DNA of 64,000 bases from Variovorax sp. SG517. Lineage in GTDB: Bacteria > Pseudomonadota > Gammaproteobacteria > Burkholderiales > Burkholderiaceae_C. The stretch lies in contig NZ_JABMJG010000016.1 of assembly GCF_013376045.1 (NCBI RefSeq), positions 23,728 through 87,727 on the forward strand. The letters are read 5' to 3'. The notes under the pieces are model-generated. The model saw only the letters and a program-made list of their open reading frames with translations, was not told the origin of the DNA and did no database searches. Positions 36,533 to 45,456 of the stretch are shown here, in pieces. A program made the translations under genes and the position numbers. The number at the start of each line of letters is the position of its first letter. The first letter of the stretch is position 1.

Positions 36533-37914
36533 TCGGCACCTCCAACGGCCAGCGCCGACACGGACAGCGGCTTCACCGGGCCCTGGCCGCGGATGCGCCC
36601 GACCTGCTCTAAAGGAATTCCGGCGGCATGTGCCACGATCTCCGCTGCCGCGTGGCCGCAGTATCGGCCCTGACAACGCCCCATTCCCACGCGGCACAAG
36701 GCTTTGGCGCGGTTGATCTCGCAGGCCCCTAGTTCGCCGACTGCTGTGCGCAACTCGCCCGCTGTGACGACTTCGCAGCGACAGACGACGGTGCTGTCCG
36801 GCAATGCGGCCGCCGCGCGGTACGGCCAGGGAAACGCCTGCTGCAGGCCCTGCCGGAAGCGCTCCATCTTGTCGAGGGCGGCGCGCAGTCGCACTACTTC
36901 CGCACGATCGGAGCATCCAATGCCGAGGTCTGCGAGGCAGGCCAGCGCCGCCAGACGGCCCGCGGCCTCGGCACCATCCGCACCGGCGAGACGCACGCCG
37001 TCTCCCGCAAGGTACATGCCCTTGACGCTGCTGCGGCCGTCCTGGTCGATGCGAGGCAGCCACTGACGCGACCCGGCATCGAACCGGAACTCGCATTTGG
37101 CGATGTCCGCCAGTTGGGCTTCGGAGCGCAGGTGATAGCCCAGCGCCACGGCGTCGCATTCGAATGCATGTTCGCGTCCACGTCCGTCGCGTACGCGCAC
37201 GCCAGTCACGCCGCGTTGAGGCGAACCACCGATCTCGACCGGCGTGACGTCGGTCATCACGCGCACGCCCGCCCTCCGCAGCGAGGCCACTAGCTTCAAC
37301 CCGTTGAGCAGCGCGCCGGGCCGCGCGGCAAGCCTAGGCAGCGCTCGCAGGCGCAGTACCGAAGCCGATGTGTCCAGCACTGCCTCCACCTGCGCGCCCG
37401 CAGCCACGTACTGAGAGGCGACGAGATACAGGAGCGGCCCAGTGCCCATGAATACCACTCGCCGGCCGATCGCGCAGGCCTGCGACTTGAGCGAAATCTG
37501 CGCGGCACCCAAGCTATAGCAGCCCGCCAAGTCCCAACCCGGCACCGGCATCAGCCTGTCCGTGGCGCCGCTGCAGACGATCAACGCATCGAAGGGCAGG
37601 ACTTCGGCTTCACCATTGCGAACGATATGCAACGCATGAGGCTCGATGTGCCAGGCCAACGTCTCAGCGCGCCATTCGATCCGGTCTCGCAGTTGCTCGA
37701 AGCTGCGATGCAAGGCTTGTGCCTTGTCGGCTTCCGTTCCGTACAGCTTGGCGTAGGGACGCTTGAACCCATCCGGTTGCCGGCGGTAGATCTGCCCGCC
37801 GTCACGGCGACCCTCGTCCACGACGACCGGCCGGACTCCGCACTCGACCAGCGCTTGCGCCGCGCGGACCCCCGCAGGGCCGGCGCCGACGATGGCTATG
37901 CGAGCCTGGCCCAT
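36529..37914 (-). CDS. HcnB/OoxA-like FAD/NAD(P)-binding subunit with BFD-type cluster domain
   Basis: 461-residue middle subunit of the three-part dehydrogenase. It has the N-terminal dinucleotide fold RIAIVGAGPAGVRAAQALVE, a second fold RRVVFMGTGPLLYLVASQYV, and a C-terminal BFD-like domain from about 375 with cysteines in VVCRCEVVTAGEL and LCRVGMGRCQGRYCGH, which would hold an iron-sulfur centre. It overlaps the [2Fe-2S] gene by 19 bases and the catalytic-subunit gene by four, indicating tight translational coupling. Confidence 0.88.
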   Translation of the reverse strand: MGQARIAIVGAGPAGVRAAQALVECGVRPVVVDEGRRDGGQIYRRQPDGFKRPYAKLYGTEADKAQALHRSFEQLRDRIEWRAETLAWHIEPHALHIVRNGEAEVLPFDALIVCSGATDRLMPVPGWDLAGCYSLGAAQISLKSQACAIGRRVVFMGTGPLLYLVASQYVAAGAQVEAVLDTSASVLRLRALPRLAARPGALLNGLKLVASLRRAGVRVMTDVTPVEIGGSPQRGVTGVRVRDGRGREHAFECDAVALGYHLRSEAQLADIAKCEFRFDAGSRQWLPRIDQDGRSSVKGMYLAGDGVRLAGADGAEAAGRLAALACLADLGIGCSDRAEVVRLRAALDKMERFRQGLQQAFPWPYRAAAALPDSTVVCRCEVVTAGELRTAVGELGACEINRAKALCRVGMGRCQGRYCGHAAAEIVAHAAGIPLEQVGRIRGQGPVKPLSVSALAVGGAE

Positions 37915-38222
37915 TCGACCTCCTGTGCAGAAGTGAGGATGCGCATGCCGTCACGGGCAGGCGTACTACAGGAGCGAAGGCGTTGCCCCCGCTCGTCGCG
38001 CACCCAGCAATCCTGGCAGGCGCCCATCAAACAGAAGCCGGAGCGCACGCCGTCTGAAAACTCGGAATGGCGCAAGTGACTCGTGCTGGACAGCAGCGCC
38101 ACGAGCAGTGTGTCGCCCTCGAGAGCATGTGCGGCCCGGCCATCGATCCAGACCTGAATTGCACGCCTCTCGGTTTCGCCAAGTCGCACGAAGCGGCGTG
38201 CTGGCGGGTTCTTGCTGTCCAT
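37896..38222 (-). CDS. HcnA-like [2Fe-2S] small subunit
   Basis: Ferredoxin-like protein of 108 residues and first gene of the long operon. Cysteines at 64, 69, 72 and 85 have the C-x4-C-x2-C-x12-C spacing of plant-type [2Fe-2S] proteins (SGFCLMGACQDCWV, then LRSCSTP). It corresponds to HcnA or the gamma subunit of related dehydrogenases and would pass electrons from the flavin toward the respiratory chain. The nearest upstream gene, a LysR regulator, is divergent. Confidence 0.88.
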   Translation of the reverse strand: MDSKNPPARRFVRLGETERRAIQVWIDGRAAHALEGDTLLVALLSSTSHLRHSEFSDGVRSGFCLMGACQDCWVRDERGQRLRSCSTPARDGMRILTSAQEVEWARLA

Positions 38223-38533
38223 TCGTTGCCTCGTTGCATCACATGAAGGATTGGCTGTCTTCAGTCAGTATCGAAGGGACACTGCATGCGGTCAAATACA
38301 AGTTTCAGGTCACTTGATGCACTTCGGATATGTACTTTCGGGTGTCACATGGCACTGTCGCTTCCATTCACAGTGGGTTCATCGCGAGGGTGTCAGCTCC
38401 CGGTCGACCGTCACGACTTGACCATGCAGTGCGGTCATCGAGAGACTCCTTCAAAGTGGTGGATCCCCTCGGCGTCGACGCGCGATTTCATGCAGCCAGA
38501 TAGAAGTTCTCTCGAACTTCATACACTACCGAC
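38223..38533. promoter_or_regulatory. Divergent promoter region of the 16-gene operon and the lysR gene
   Basis: These 311 bases separate the two divergent start codons and must hold both promoters. At 38503-38520 GAAGTTC and GAACTTC form a perfect inverted repeat with a 4-base centre, 13 bases before the lysR start. This is well placed for autoregulation. A long-range T-N11-A operator for the opposite operon could not be chosen with confidence. Confidence 0.5.
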
Positions 38534-39451
38534 ATGAACCTCCGCCAGATCGAATGCTTCCGCGCCGTCATGCACACAGGCTCAATGACGCTTGCCGCCA
38601 CACAGTTGCACACCTCGCAACCCAACGTGAGCAGGGCCATCGCGCTGCTGCAGCGCGAAACGCAAATGAAGCTGTTCGAACGCGTCGGACTGCGCGTTCT
38701 TCCCACGCCCGAAGCGCATGCATTGCTCAAGGAAGTGGACCGCGTCTACGTGGGCTTGGAGTCCATCGGCGCAGCAGCGGAGCGCATCCGCACGCTGGGC
38801 GTGGATGGCCTGCGGATCGCTGTGACGCCGGCCTTGGCCATCAACCCGGTGCCACGCATCCTGCAGGTGTTTCGCGGCATGCGACCGCACGTGCCCATCG
38901 TGGTCACCACAGCGGATTCCGCAACCATCTGCAAAGGTGTGTCGTCGCGCTACTACGACCTGGGGCTGGCGCCCTACGTAGCGCTACCGCAGGAAGTCGA
39001 CAGCGAGCTCGTTCTTTCACAGCGAGCCGTCTGCATCGTCCCGAAGGGACACCGGCTGGCGCGCCGCCGCAAGGTCAATCCAGGGGACTTGGCTGGGGAG
39101 TCATTCATCTCGGCTTCGCCCCCTGACGTGGCGCGTGCGGAGATCGACAAGGCCTTCGTTCCCGAGGTCCGCAAGCTCGAGATCGAGACGACGCTGGCCA
39201 CCACGATGTGTGCCATGGTGGCCCGCGGGTTGGGCGTCAGCATCTTGAATCCGGCCGTTCTCACCGATCTCGGTCTCGCGGGCGTGCATGCGCTGGAGTT
39301 CGAACCAGCCATCCACTTCGATTGCTACCTGATACGGGCCCACCAGCATCCGGAGCAAGCGCTGGTCGCCGACTTCGTCGAGGCCCTGCGGATCGTGGTA
39401 CGCGGCAGCGAGAACGCCGCGCGCAAGAAGGTCAGCCGATCGCCTGGGTGA
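38534..39451 (+). CDS. LysR-family regulator, OccR/NocR-like
   Basis: 305-residue activator with an N-terminal winged helix (MNLRQIECFRAVMHTGSMTL, then ATQLHTSQPNVSRAIALLQ) and a co-inducer-binding domain from about residue 92. The opening and the VPTPEA-like RVLPTPEAHALLKEVDRVYV stretch are close to opine regulators OccR and NocR of Agrobacterium. It lies divergently next to an opine-oxidase-like operon, so it probably senses the imported substrate and controls that operon. Its 3' end overlaps the convergent GNAT gene by 20 bases. Confidence 0.87.
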   Translation: MNLRQIECFRAVMHTGSMTLAATQLHTSQPNVSRAIALLQRETQMKLFERVGLRVLPTPEAHALLKEVDRVYVGLESIGAAAERIRTLGVDGLRIAVTPALAINPVPRILQVFRGMRPHVPIVVTTADSATICKGVSSRYYDLGLAPYVALPQEVDSELVLSQRAVCIVPKGHRLARRRKVNPGDLAGESFISASPPDVARAEIDKAFVPEVRKLEIETTLATTMCAMVARGLGVSILNPAVLTDLGLAGVHALEFEPAIHFDCYLIRAHQHPEQALVADFVEALRIVVRGSENAARKKVSRSPG

Positions 39452-40283
39452 ACACAACCCAGCCGCCGCGCGCCGGTCCCCGCTCGAAGGCACGGCCACG
39501 GACCATGACGGTGCCGCCGCCGACGCATGGCAGCCCTTGCGTCTCCAGCCACTGCGACAAGCCACCAACGGCATGAACGTCGACACGCAGAAACCCCTCG
39601 ACGTACCGACAGCAGCCTGATACCAGCAGGCTCGCGGCTTCGAGGTCCGGCGCGGCCACGGGGCCGATCGCCTGACCGCGACCGTAACGCCGCAAAACTG
39701 CGAAACCTGCGGTCTCGCCGTCTCGTTCCAGGACCACGGTCCTGTCTTCCGCAAAGGCGCGCCGAAGCAGTTCGGTGCGGAGCATGCCTGTGGCCCGAGC
39801 GTCGAGGGCGATGAGAGATTCGATGTCGTCTTGCTCGAGTGGTCGCAGGTGATCGCCCTCCCGCTGGTGCGGCTGCGGTACGCGCGCGAGCATGCCCTGG
39901 TGTTGGCAAACCTCGCCCATGGCGACGAAACCCAGCCGCTCATAAAGGCCGCGCCCTGCTTCCGTCGCGTGCAGCAGCACATGGCGCGAACCCAGGCGGT
40001 CGAGCAGGGCCTGCATCATGCGGTTGCCGATGCGTTGCCCCTGCAGCTCGGGAGCGACGATCACGAGTCCGATGGTGGCGTAGTCCGCGCCCCACTTCCA
40101 TGACAGCGCGGTGCCCAGCACCTTCCCATCGCGTTCGGCGACCACACCTTCACCCAGGGACAGCGCGAACTGCCAGTCCTCGGGCCGGTGCGCCCACTTC
40201 AGATCGCTGGACAAGATGTGCGCCAATCGCACGTCGCCGGGTCTGAATGGGCGCAGGTCGATGGTGCTGATGCCTTGCTTCAT
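39432..40283 (-). CDS. GNAT N-acetyltransferase, two-domain
   Basis: 283-residue protein. The N-terminal GNAT domain has the acetyl-CoA loop LVIVAPELQGQRIGNRMMQAL and GRGLYERLGFVAMGEV. The C-terminal part, from about 145, fits the Acetyltransf_18 (DUF1248-like) extension (GMLRTELLRRAFAEDRTVVL). Such enzymes acetylate small amines. It is divergent from the aldehyde-dehydrogenase operon and could detoxify or trap an amine intermediate. The start ATG at 40283 gives MKQGISTIDLRPFRPGD. Confidence 0.82.
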   Translation of the reverse strand: MKQGISTIDLRPFRPGDVRLAHILSSDLKWAHRPEDWQFALSLGEGVVAERDGKVLGTALSWKWGADYATIGLVIVAPELQGQRIGNRMMQALLDRLGSRHVLLHATEAGRGLYERLGFVAMGEVCQHQGMLARVPQPHQREGDHLRPLEQDDIESLIALDARATGMLRTELLRRAFAEDRTVVLERDGETAGFAVLRRYGRGQAIGPVAAPDLEAASLLVSGCCRYVEGFLRVDVHAVGGLSQWLETQGLPCVGGGTVMVRGRAFERGPARGGWVVFTQAIG

Positions 40284-40334
40284 ACCTCTAGTCCTTTCCT
40301 TTGAACCTGCAGTATGCGGTTGGAGGACTCAGAT

Positions 40335-40359
40335 CATTCATATCAAACTGGCATGAATG
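40335..40359. promoter_or_regulatory. Inverted repeat with LysR-type spacing
   Basis: CATTCAT and ATGAATG are perfect 7-base arms separated by 11 bases in the 129-base gap between the divergent GNAT and aldehyde-dehydrogenase genes. The spacing fits a LysR-type (T-N11-A) site. The regulator might be the OccR-like protein encoded about 1 kb away. Confidence 0.4.
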
Positions 40360-40412
40360 CGGGCAATATTGGAATTTGACTGCATGAACTGCCGTTTCGA
40401 TACTGCGCCGTC

Positions 40413-41873
40413 ATGACACGAACGGACTCTTTCATCGTCAAAAGCCTCCACGGCCGGTTGGATCGGGTTTTCATCGGAGGCGAGTGGGTCAAGCCCCAGG
40501 GGCAGGCGCGTTCCACCGTGATCGACCCATCCACGGAACAGCCCCTGACGGACATGGTGCTGGGCGATGCACGGGACGTGGCCGATGCGGTTGCGGCCGC
40601 GCGGCGCGCCTTCCCCACCTGGTCGGATCGTCCGGTCCACGAACGGGCTTCGTTGCTGGACCGCATTCACAGCCTCATCCTGGAGCGCGCCGAGACGTTC
40701 GCGCAAGCAATCTCGCTGGAGATGGGTGCCGCGATCGCCTTCGCACGCAGCACGCAGGTCCCCGTCGCGGCAGAGCACATTCGCGTCGCCCGGGATAACG
40801 CGACGATCTACCCCTTCCTCTCGCAGCGCGGTGACTTGGCCATCCAGCGCGAGGCCATCGGCGTGTGCGGCCTGATCACGCCCTGGAACTGGCCGCTCTA
40901 CCAGATCACCGCGAAGGTGGGCCCCGCGCTGGCCGCGGGATGCACGGTCGTGCTCAAGCCCAGCGAGCTGTCGCCGCTGAGCGCCCTGCTCTTCGCCGAG
41001 TTGATGCACGACGCGGGCGTGCCTCCTGGGGTGTTCAACCTGGTCAGCGGCACGGGGCCTGAGGTTGGCGCGGCGTTGTCGGCGCATCCGGACGTGGACA
41101 TGATCTCCATCACAGGCTCGACCCGTGCGGGCGTGCTGGTTGCGCAGGCGGCCGCGCCGACCGTCAAGCGCGTTGCGCAGGAGCTCGGAGGCAAATCGCC
41201 CAACGTGTTCTTGCCGGATGCGGATTTGGCGCGGGCCGTTCCCCTTGGTGTTGCCGCCGGCATGCGCAACGTCGGCCAGTCGTGCAGCGCTCCCACACGC
41301 ATGATCGTCCCCCGCGAGAGGCTCCGGGAAGTCGAACGGCTCGCGGCGGAAACGGCGGCGAGTTTCGTGGTGGGCGATCCAAGCTCCGCGCAGACCACGC
41401 ATGGCCCGGTGGCCAATCGCGCCCAATTCAATCGGGTGCAGGAAATGATTGCAACGGGCATCGCCGAAGGCGCGCGGCTCGTTTGCGGAGGGCCGGGCCG
41501 CCCGGACGATCTGCGCTGCGGCTTTTACTGCCGGCCCACGGTGTTCTCCTCGGTCGATGCCGGAATGCAGATCGCGCAGGAAGAGATATTCGGACCAGTG
41601 CTTGTGGTGCTCCCGTACGACAGCATCGACGAGGCCGTGGAGATCGCGAACTGCACCGTCTATGGCCTAGGCGCTCACGTGCAGGGCAAGGACATCGTGG
41701 CGGCACGTGCCGTGGCCCAGCGCATTCGTTCCGGCCAAGTGCACATCAACCATCCGGCCTGGAGCCCCCATGCGCCTTTCGGCGGGTACAAGCGCTCCGG
41801 CAACGGACGCGAGTACGGCATCGAAGGCCTGGAGGAGTACCTCGAAACCAAGGCCATTCTCGGCTTTCACTAA
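40413..41873 (+). CDS. Aldehyde dehydrogenase (NAD-type), first
   Basis: 486-residue oxidoreductase turning an aldehyde into its acid. The active-site features are complete: Asn in GLITPWNWPLYQ, Glu in AQELGGKSPNVF, and the nucleophile Cys in NVGQSCSAPTRM; the C-terminal motif is EEIFGPVLVVLPYD. It is the first gene of a six-gene plus-strand unit with a cupin, an FAD oxidase and a second aldehyde dehydrogenase. The aldehyde probably comes from oxidative deamination by the FAD oxidase. Confidence 0.92.
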   Translation: MTRTDSFIVKSLHGRLDRVFIGGEWVKPQGQARSTVIDPSTEQPLTDMVLGDARDVADAVAAARRAFPTWSDRPVHERASLLDRIHSLILERAETFAQAISLEMGAAIAFARSTQVPVAAEHIRVARDNATIYPFLSQRGDLAIQREAIGVCGLITPWNWPLYQITAKVGPALAAGCTVVLKPSELSPLSALLFAELMHDAGVPPGVFNLVSGTGPEVGAALSAHPDVDMISITGSTRAGVLVAQAAAPTVKRVAQELGGKSPNVFLPDADLARAVPLGVAAGMRNVGQSCSAPTRMIVPRERLREVERLAAETAASFVVGDPSSAQTTHGPVANRAQFNRVQEMIATGIAEGARLVCGGPGRPDDLRCGFYCRPTVFSSVDAGMQIAQEEIFGPVLVVLPYDSIDEAVEIANCTVYGLGAHVQGKDIVAARAVAQRIRSGQVHINHPAWSPHAPFGGYKRSGNGREYGIEGLEEYLETKAILGFH

Positions 41874-41903
41874 AAACACAGCGCACAACGCGCAGGAGCA
41901 ACC

Positions 41904-42623
41904 ATGACCGTAGCCCTCGTGCTGCATCGCGCCAACGGCGCACCCGTTTCCACGTCGTTCCGACGCGCCGCCTTCGGCAAGGATGATCCCTTCACTCGGC
42001 ATCGCGAGATCGCCTGGGAAGGACCCGACGCCATGGCCGTCGGTCGCACCAGCTTCATCGGCGAACTCGAGGTCGCTAGCTTTCCCCACGTCGAAACGCT
42101 CGTTGTCGTTGAGGGCGAACTGACGCTCACGGCAGCAGGGGCGGCGCCGCTGGTGCTCGGGCCCCACACGGGCGCGGTAATCGGATGCGGCACCTCGCTG
42201 CACATCCAAGCCAGCTCGCGGGTGCAGATGTCCTTCTGCGCGGCAGCCTGCGACAAACCGACGCGCAGCGGCGTCGCGCGGCTACGCGCCGACGCCGATT
42301 TCAAACCGTCGCGATCGCTGCCACCGGAGGTGCTGTTCGGACCGGCGCCGGAATGCCGCAGCGACAACGTCTTCACAGAGGATGCTGCCCGATTCACGTC
42401 GGGCACCTGGGATTCCACGTCCTACCACCGCATCGTGCGACCGCACCGCTCCAACGAGTTCATGCACCTGGTGGCCGGCAGCGTGCGATTCGCAGCGCCG
42501 GATGGCAGCGTGCTATCCCTCGCCACCGGTGACACGTTCTTCGTCCCCCTGGGCGCATCCATCGGCTGGGAAAGCCACGAGCGCGTGGCGAAGTTCTACG
42601 CCACCCAGACCCCTCAGGCCTGA
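41904..42623 (+). CDS. Double-cupin protein (DUF861/EutQ-like)
   Basis: 239 residues with two cupin modules. The first covers about 40-110 (IGELEVASFPHVETLVVVEG, then GPHTGAVIGCG). The second covers about 150-238 (TSYHRIVRPHRSNEFMHLVA, GDTFFVPLGASIGWES). The first has few metal-type histidines and the second keeps several. It has a good CAGGAGC ribosome binding site and lies 30 bases after the aldehyde dehydrogenase. Function is unknown, but it repeats the cupin/FAD-oxidase pairing seen at 28005-29720. Confidence 0.78.
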   Translation: MTVALVLHRANGAPVSTSFRRAAFGKDDPFTRHREIAWEGPDAMAVGRTSFIGELEVASFPHVETLVVVEGELTLTAAGAAPLVLGPHTGAVIGCGTSLHIQASSRVQMSFCAAACDKPTRSGVARLRADADFKPSRSLPPEVLFGPAPECRSDNVFTEDAARFTSGTWDSTSYHRIVRPHRSNEFMHLVAGSVRFAAPDGSVLSLATGDTFFVPLGASIGWESHERVAKFYATQTPQA

Positions 42624-42642
42624 CCATCGTGCCGGCTTGATC

Positions 42643-43968
42643 ATGTCCCCTCCCCTGCAATACATCGAGACGCCACAAACGCCGCCGCCCTCGGCGGACG
42701 CCGTCGTCATCGGCGGCGGCATCGTCGGCGTGTTCGCGGCCTACTACCTGGCACAGCGCGGCCTTTCGGTGACACTGGTCGAGAAAGGCCGTGTCGGCGC
42801 TGAGCAATCCAGCCGCAACTGGGGCTGGTGCCGCCAGCAGAACCGCGACGCACGCGAACTGCCGATGGCCAGCAAGAGCCTCGACCTCTGGGACCGATTC
42901 GCCGCCGAGACCGGCGAGGACACCGGCTTTCGCCGCTGCGGCCTGCTCTACCTCAGCAACGACGAGGCGGAACTTGCGCATTGGGCGAGCTGGCGTGATT
43001 TCGCGAAAGGCGAGGGAGTCACCTCCATCATGCTCAATGGCCGGCAGGCCGCCCAGCGCGGACAAGCGACGGGACGCGAATGGAAGGGCGGCGTCTTCTC
43101 TCCCAGCGATGGCACGGCCGATCCGGCCAAGGCGGCCCCGGCCGTGGCCCGTGCGTTCATGAAGCTGGGCGGCAAGCTGCTTCAGCAGTGCGCCGCGCGC
43201 GGCATCGAGCTGGAGGGCGGGCGCGTCAGCGCCGTGGTGACCGAGGCCGGAGTCATCCGAACCCGCACCGTGGTGATGGCCGGCGGGGCCTGGGCATCGT
43301 CGTTTTGCCGCCAGCTTGGCATCCGGTTTCCGCAGGCTTCGGTGCGGCAGACCATCCTCAGCGTGTCGCCGGTGGATGGCGCCCTGCCCGATGCTCTCTT
43401 CACCAAAGACGTCTCGGTCACCCGGCGCACCGACGGACGCTATGCGCTGGCCATCAGCGGCCGCGCGCGGGTGGACGTGACGCCGCAGTTCATGCGGTTC
43501 GCCACCCATTTCGTCCCGATGTTCGCCAAGCGCTGGCGCAGCATGATCCCCGGCGGCCTGGAAGGCATCCGCGGCGGACACGAGACGCTCAAGCGGTGGC
43601 GCCTGGACGCCCCCACCCCCATGGAGCGGGTGCGCATCCTCGACCCCAAACCCGACCTGCCCACCGTCAGGAAGACCCATCGCCGCGCCGTCGAACTGCT
43701 ACCGCAACTTCAGCCGGCCCAGGTCACGCACATGTGGGCGGGCTTCGTCGACTGCACGCCAGACGGCGTTCCGGCCATCGGCGAGGTCGCGTCCGTGCCG
43801 GGGTTCATCCTGGCCGCGGGTTTTTCCGGGCACGGCTTCGGCATCGGCCCGGGGGCTGGCCACCTGATCGCGGACCTGGCCACCGGCGCCGCGCCGATCG
43901 TTGATCCCCGTCCCTATCACCCCAGCCGGTTTGGCGACTCGTCCTGGGGCAAGGTCGCCGACTTCTAG
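42643..43968 (+). CDS. FAD-dependent oxidoreductase, DAO/DadA family, paralogue
   Basis: 441 residues, a paralogue of the enzyme at 28392 with the same SSRNWGWCRQQNRDARELP patch, AVVIGGGIVGVFAAYYLAQR at the FAD site, MAGGAWASSFCRQLGIRFPQ and FILAAGFSGHGFGIGPGAG. The ATG at 42643 (MSPPLQYIETP) was chosen as the first start after the cupin stop. Conservation of all FAD-contact segments suggests an active amino-acid or amine oxidase. It probably works with the flanking aldehyde dehydrogenases. Confidence 0.87.
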   Translation: MSPPLQYIETPQTPPPSADAVVIGGGIVGVFAAYYLAQRGLSVTLVEKGRVGAEQSSRNWGWCRQQNRDARELPMASKSLDLWDRFAAETGEDTGFRRCGLLYLSNDEAELAHWASWRDFAKGEGVTSIMLNGRQAAQRGQATGREWKGGVFSPSDGTADPAKAAPAVARAFMKLGGKLLQQCAARGIELEGGRVSAVVTEAGVIRTRTVVMAGGAWASSFCRQLGIRFPQASVRQTILSVSPVDGALPDALFTKDVSVTRRTDGRYALAISGRARVDVTPQFMRFATHFVPMFAKRWRSMIPGGLEGIRGGHETLKRWRLDAPTPMERVRILDPKPDLPTVRKTHRRAVELLPQLQPAQVTHMWAGFVDCTPDGVPAIGEVASVPGFILAAGFSGHGFGIGPGAGHLIADLATGAAPIVDPRPYHPSRFGDSSWGKVADF

Positions 43969-43992
43969 GCGACGCGCAAACACTGACCTGAT

Positions 43993-45441
43993 ATGAAAAC
44001 ACTGAACCACATCCATGGCCAATGGCAGCCTGCCACGAACGGCCGCGTGTTCGACGTGCGCAACCCGGCCGACGAGAGCTTGATCGCGCAGGTGCCCGAC
44101 AGCGGCGTGGAGGACGCATCGCGCGCGGTCGATGCCGCTGTGGCTGCACTCGCGAGCTGGAAGTCGACGACTGCGCAGGAGCGTGCCCAAGTGCTGAAGC
44201 GCTGGCACGCACTCATCGTGCAGAACACAGAAGCCATTGCAGCCTTGATCTCGCGCGAGCAAGGCAAGCCGCTGGCCGAAGGCCGCGGCGAAGTCGCCTA
44301 CAGCGCCGGTTATGTCGAGTGGTACGCCGAGGAAGCCGTGCGCGCCAATGGCGAGATGATCCCGGCCCCGGTGGCGAGCAAGCGCTTCTTCGTCCTGAAG
44401 GAAGCGGTCGGCGTGGTGGCCGTGGTGACGCCCTGGAACTTCCCCGCCGCCATGATCGCCCGCAAGATCGCTCCCGCGTTGGCCGCCGGCTGCACCGTCG
44501 TAGCCAAGCCTGCCGAGGACACGCCGCTCACATCGCTGCTGCTGGTCGAGCTGGCCGAGCAGGCCGGCGTTCCACCAGGCGTGCTGAACATCGTGACCGC
44601 CTCGCGCGAGCGCACGCCGGAAGTGGTGGGCGTATGGCTGGCCGATGGCCGGGTGCGCAAGATCAGCTTCACCGGTAGTACGCAGGTGGGCAAGCTGCTG
44701 GCGCGCGAATCGGCGGGCACGCTCAAGAAGCTCTCGCTGGAGTTGGGCGGGAATGCGCCCTTCATCGTCTTCGAGGATGCCGACGTGGCTGCCGCAGTCG
44801 AAGGCGTGATGGCTGCGAAATTCCGCAACGGCGGGCAGACCTGCGTGAGCCCCAACCGCGTCTACGTGCACGACGCGGTGCACGATCGCTTCGTGGACAA
44901 GCTCGCCGCCCGCGTCGGCGCGCTCAAGGTCGGCCCCGCCACCTGGCCCGAGACGGAGATCGGCCCGATGATCAATGGCCGCGCGGTCGAGAAGATCGAG
45001 CGGCATGTGAAAGATGCCGTGACCAAGGGCGCCAAGGCGGTGGTCGGCGGCCATCGCGTGCGCAGCGAGATCGCGCAGGGACCGAATTACTACGCGCCGA
45101 CCGTGCTGATCGATGCCACGCGCGACATGGAACTCTCGTGCGAAGAGACGTTCGGCCCTGTGGTGCCTGTGTTCCGCTTCGGGAGCGAGGCCGAAGTGAT
45201 TGCGCTGGCCAACGATACGCCGTTCGGCCTGGCGGGCTACTTTTACTCCCAGGACGTGCGCCGCATCTGGCGCGTGGCGTCGGCACTGGAGACCGGCATC
45301 GTCGGCATCAACGAAGGCGCGATCTCGGCGCCAAGCGCACCCTTCGGCGGCGTGAAGGAATCGGGCTACGGGCGCGAAGGCTCACGTTGGGGCCTGGAGG
45401 ATTACATGCACACCAAGTACCTGTGCCAAGGCAACCTGTGA
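43993..45441 (+). CDS. Succinate-semialdehyde dehydrogenase-like aldehyde dehydrogenase
   Basis: 482 residues, close in pattern to GabD. It has the Asn motif VVTPWNFPAAMIARKIAPAL, the Glu in LELGGNAPFIVFEDAD, the Cys in NGGQTCVSPNRVYV, and the C-terminal GGVKESGYGREGSRWGLEDY. It differs clearly from the ALDH at 40413, so the operon can oxidise two kinds of aldehyde. A semialdehyde of a four-carbon acid is a reasonable substrate given the surrounding genes, but this is inference. Confidence 0.9.
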   Translation: MKTLNHIHGQWQPATNGRVFDVRNPADESLIAQVPDSGVEDASRAVDAAVAALASWKSTTAQERAQVLKRWHALIVQNTEAIAALISREQGKPLAEGRGEVAYSAGYVEWYAEEAVRANGEMIPAPVASKRFFVLKEAVGVVAVVTPWNFPAAMIARKIAPALAAGCTVVAKPAEDTPLTSLLLVELAEQAGVPPGVLNIVTASRERTPEVVGVWLADGRVRKISFTGSTQVGKLLARESAGTLKKLSLELGGNAPFIVFEDADVAAAVEGVMAAKFRNGGQTCVSPNRVYVHDAVHDRFVDKLAARVGALKVGPATWPETEIGPMINGRAVEKIERHVKDAVTKGAKAVVGGHRVRSEIAQGPNYYAPTVLIDATRDMELSCEETFGPVVPVFRFGSEAEVIALANDTPFGLAGYFYSQDVRRIWRVASALETGIVGINEGAISAPSAPFGGVKESGYGREGSRWGLEDYMHTKYLCQGNL

Positions 45442-45456
45442 ACGTAGCAAGCTCAA

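Noticed and set aside
35321..36673. 450-codon frame antisense to the HcnC-like gene
   Set aside because: No recognisable domain; overlaps a gene with clear FAD-binding motifs and tight operon spacing.
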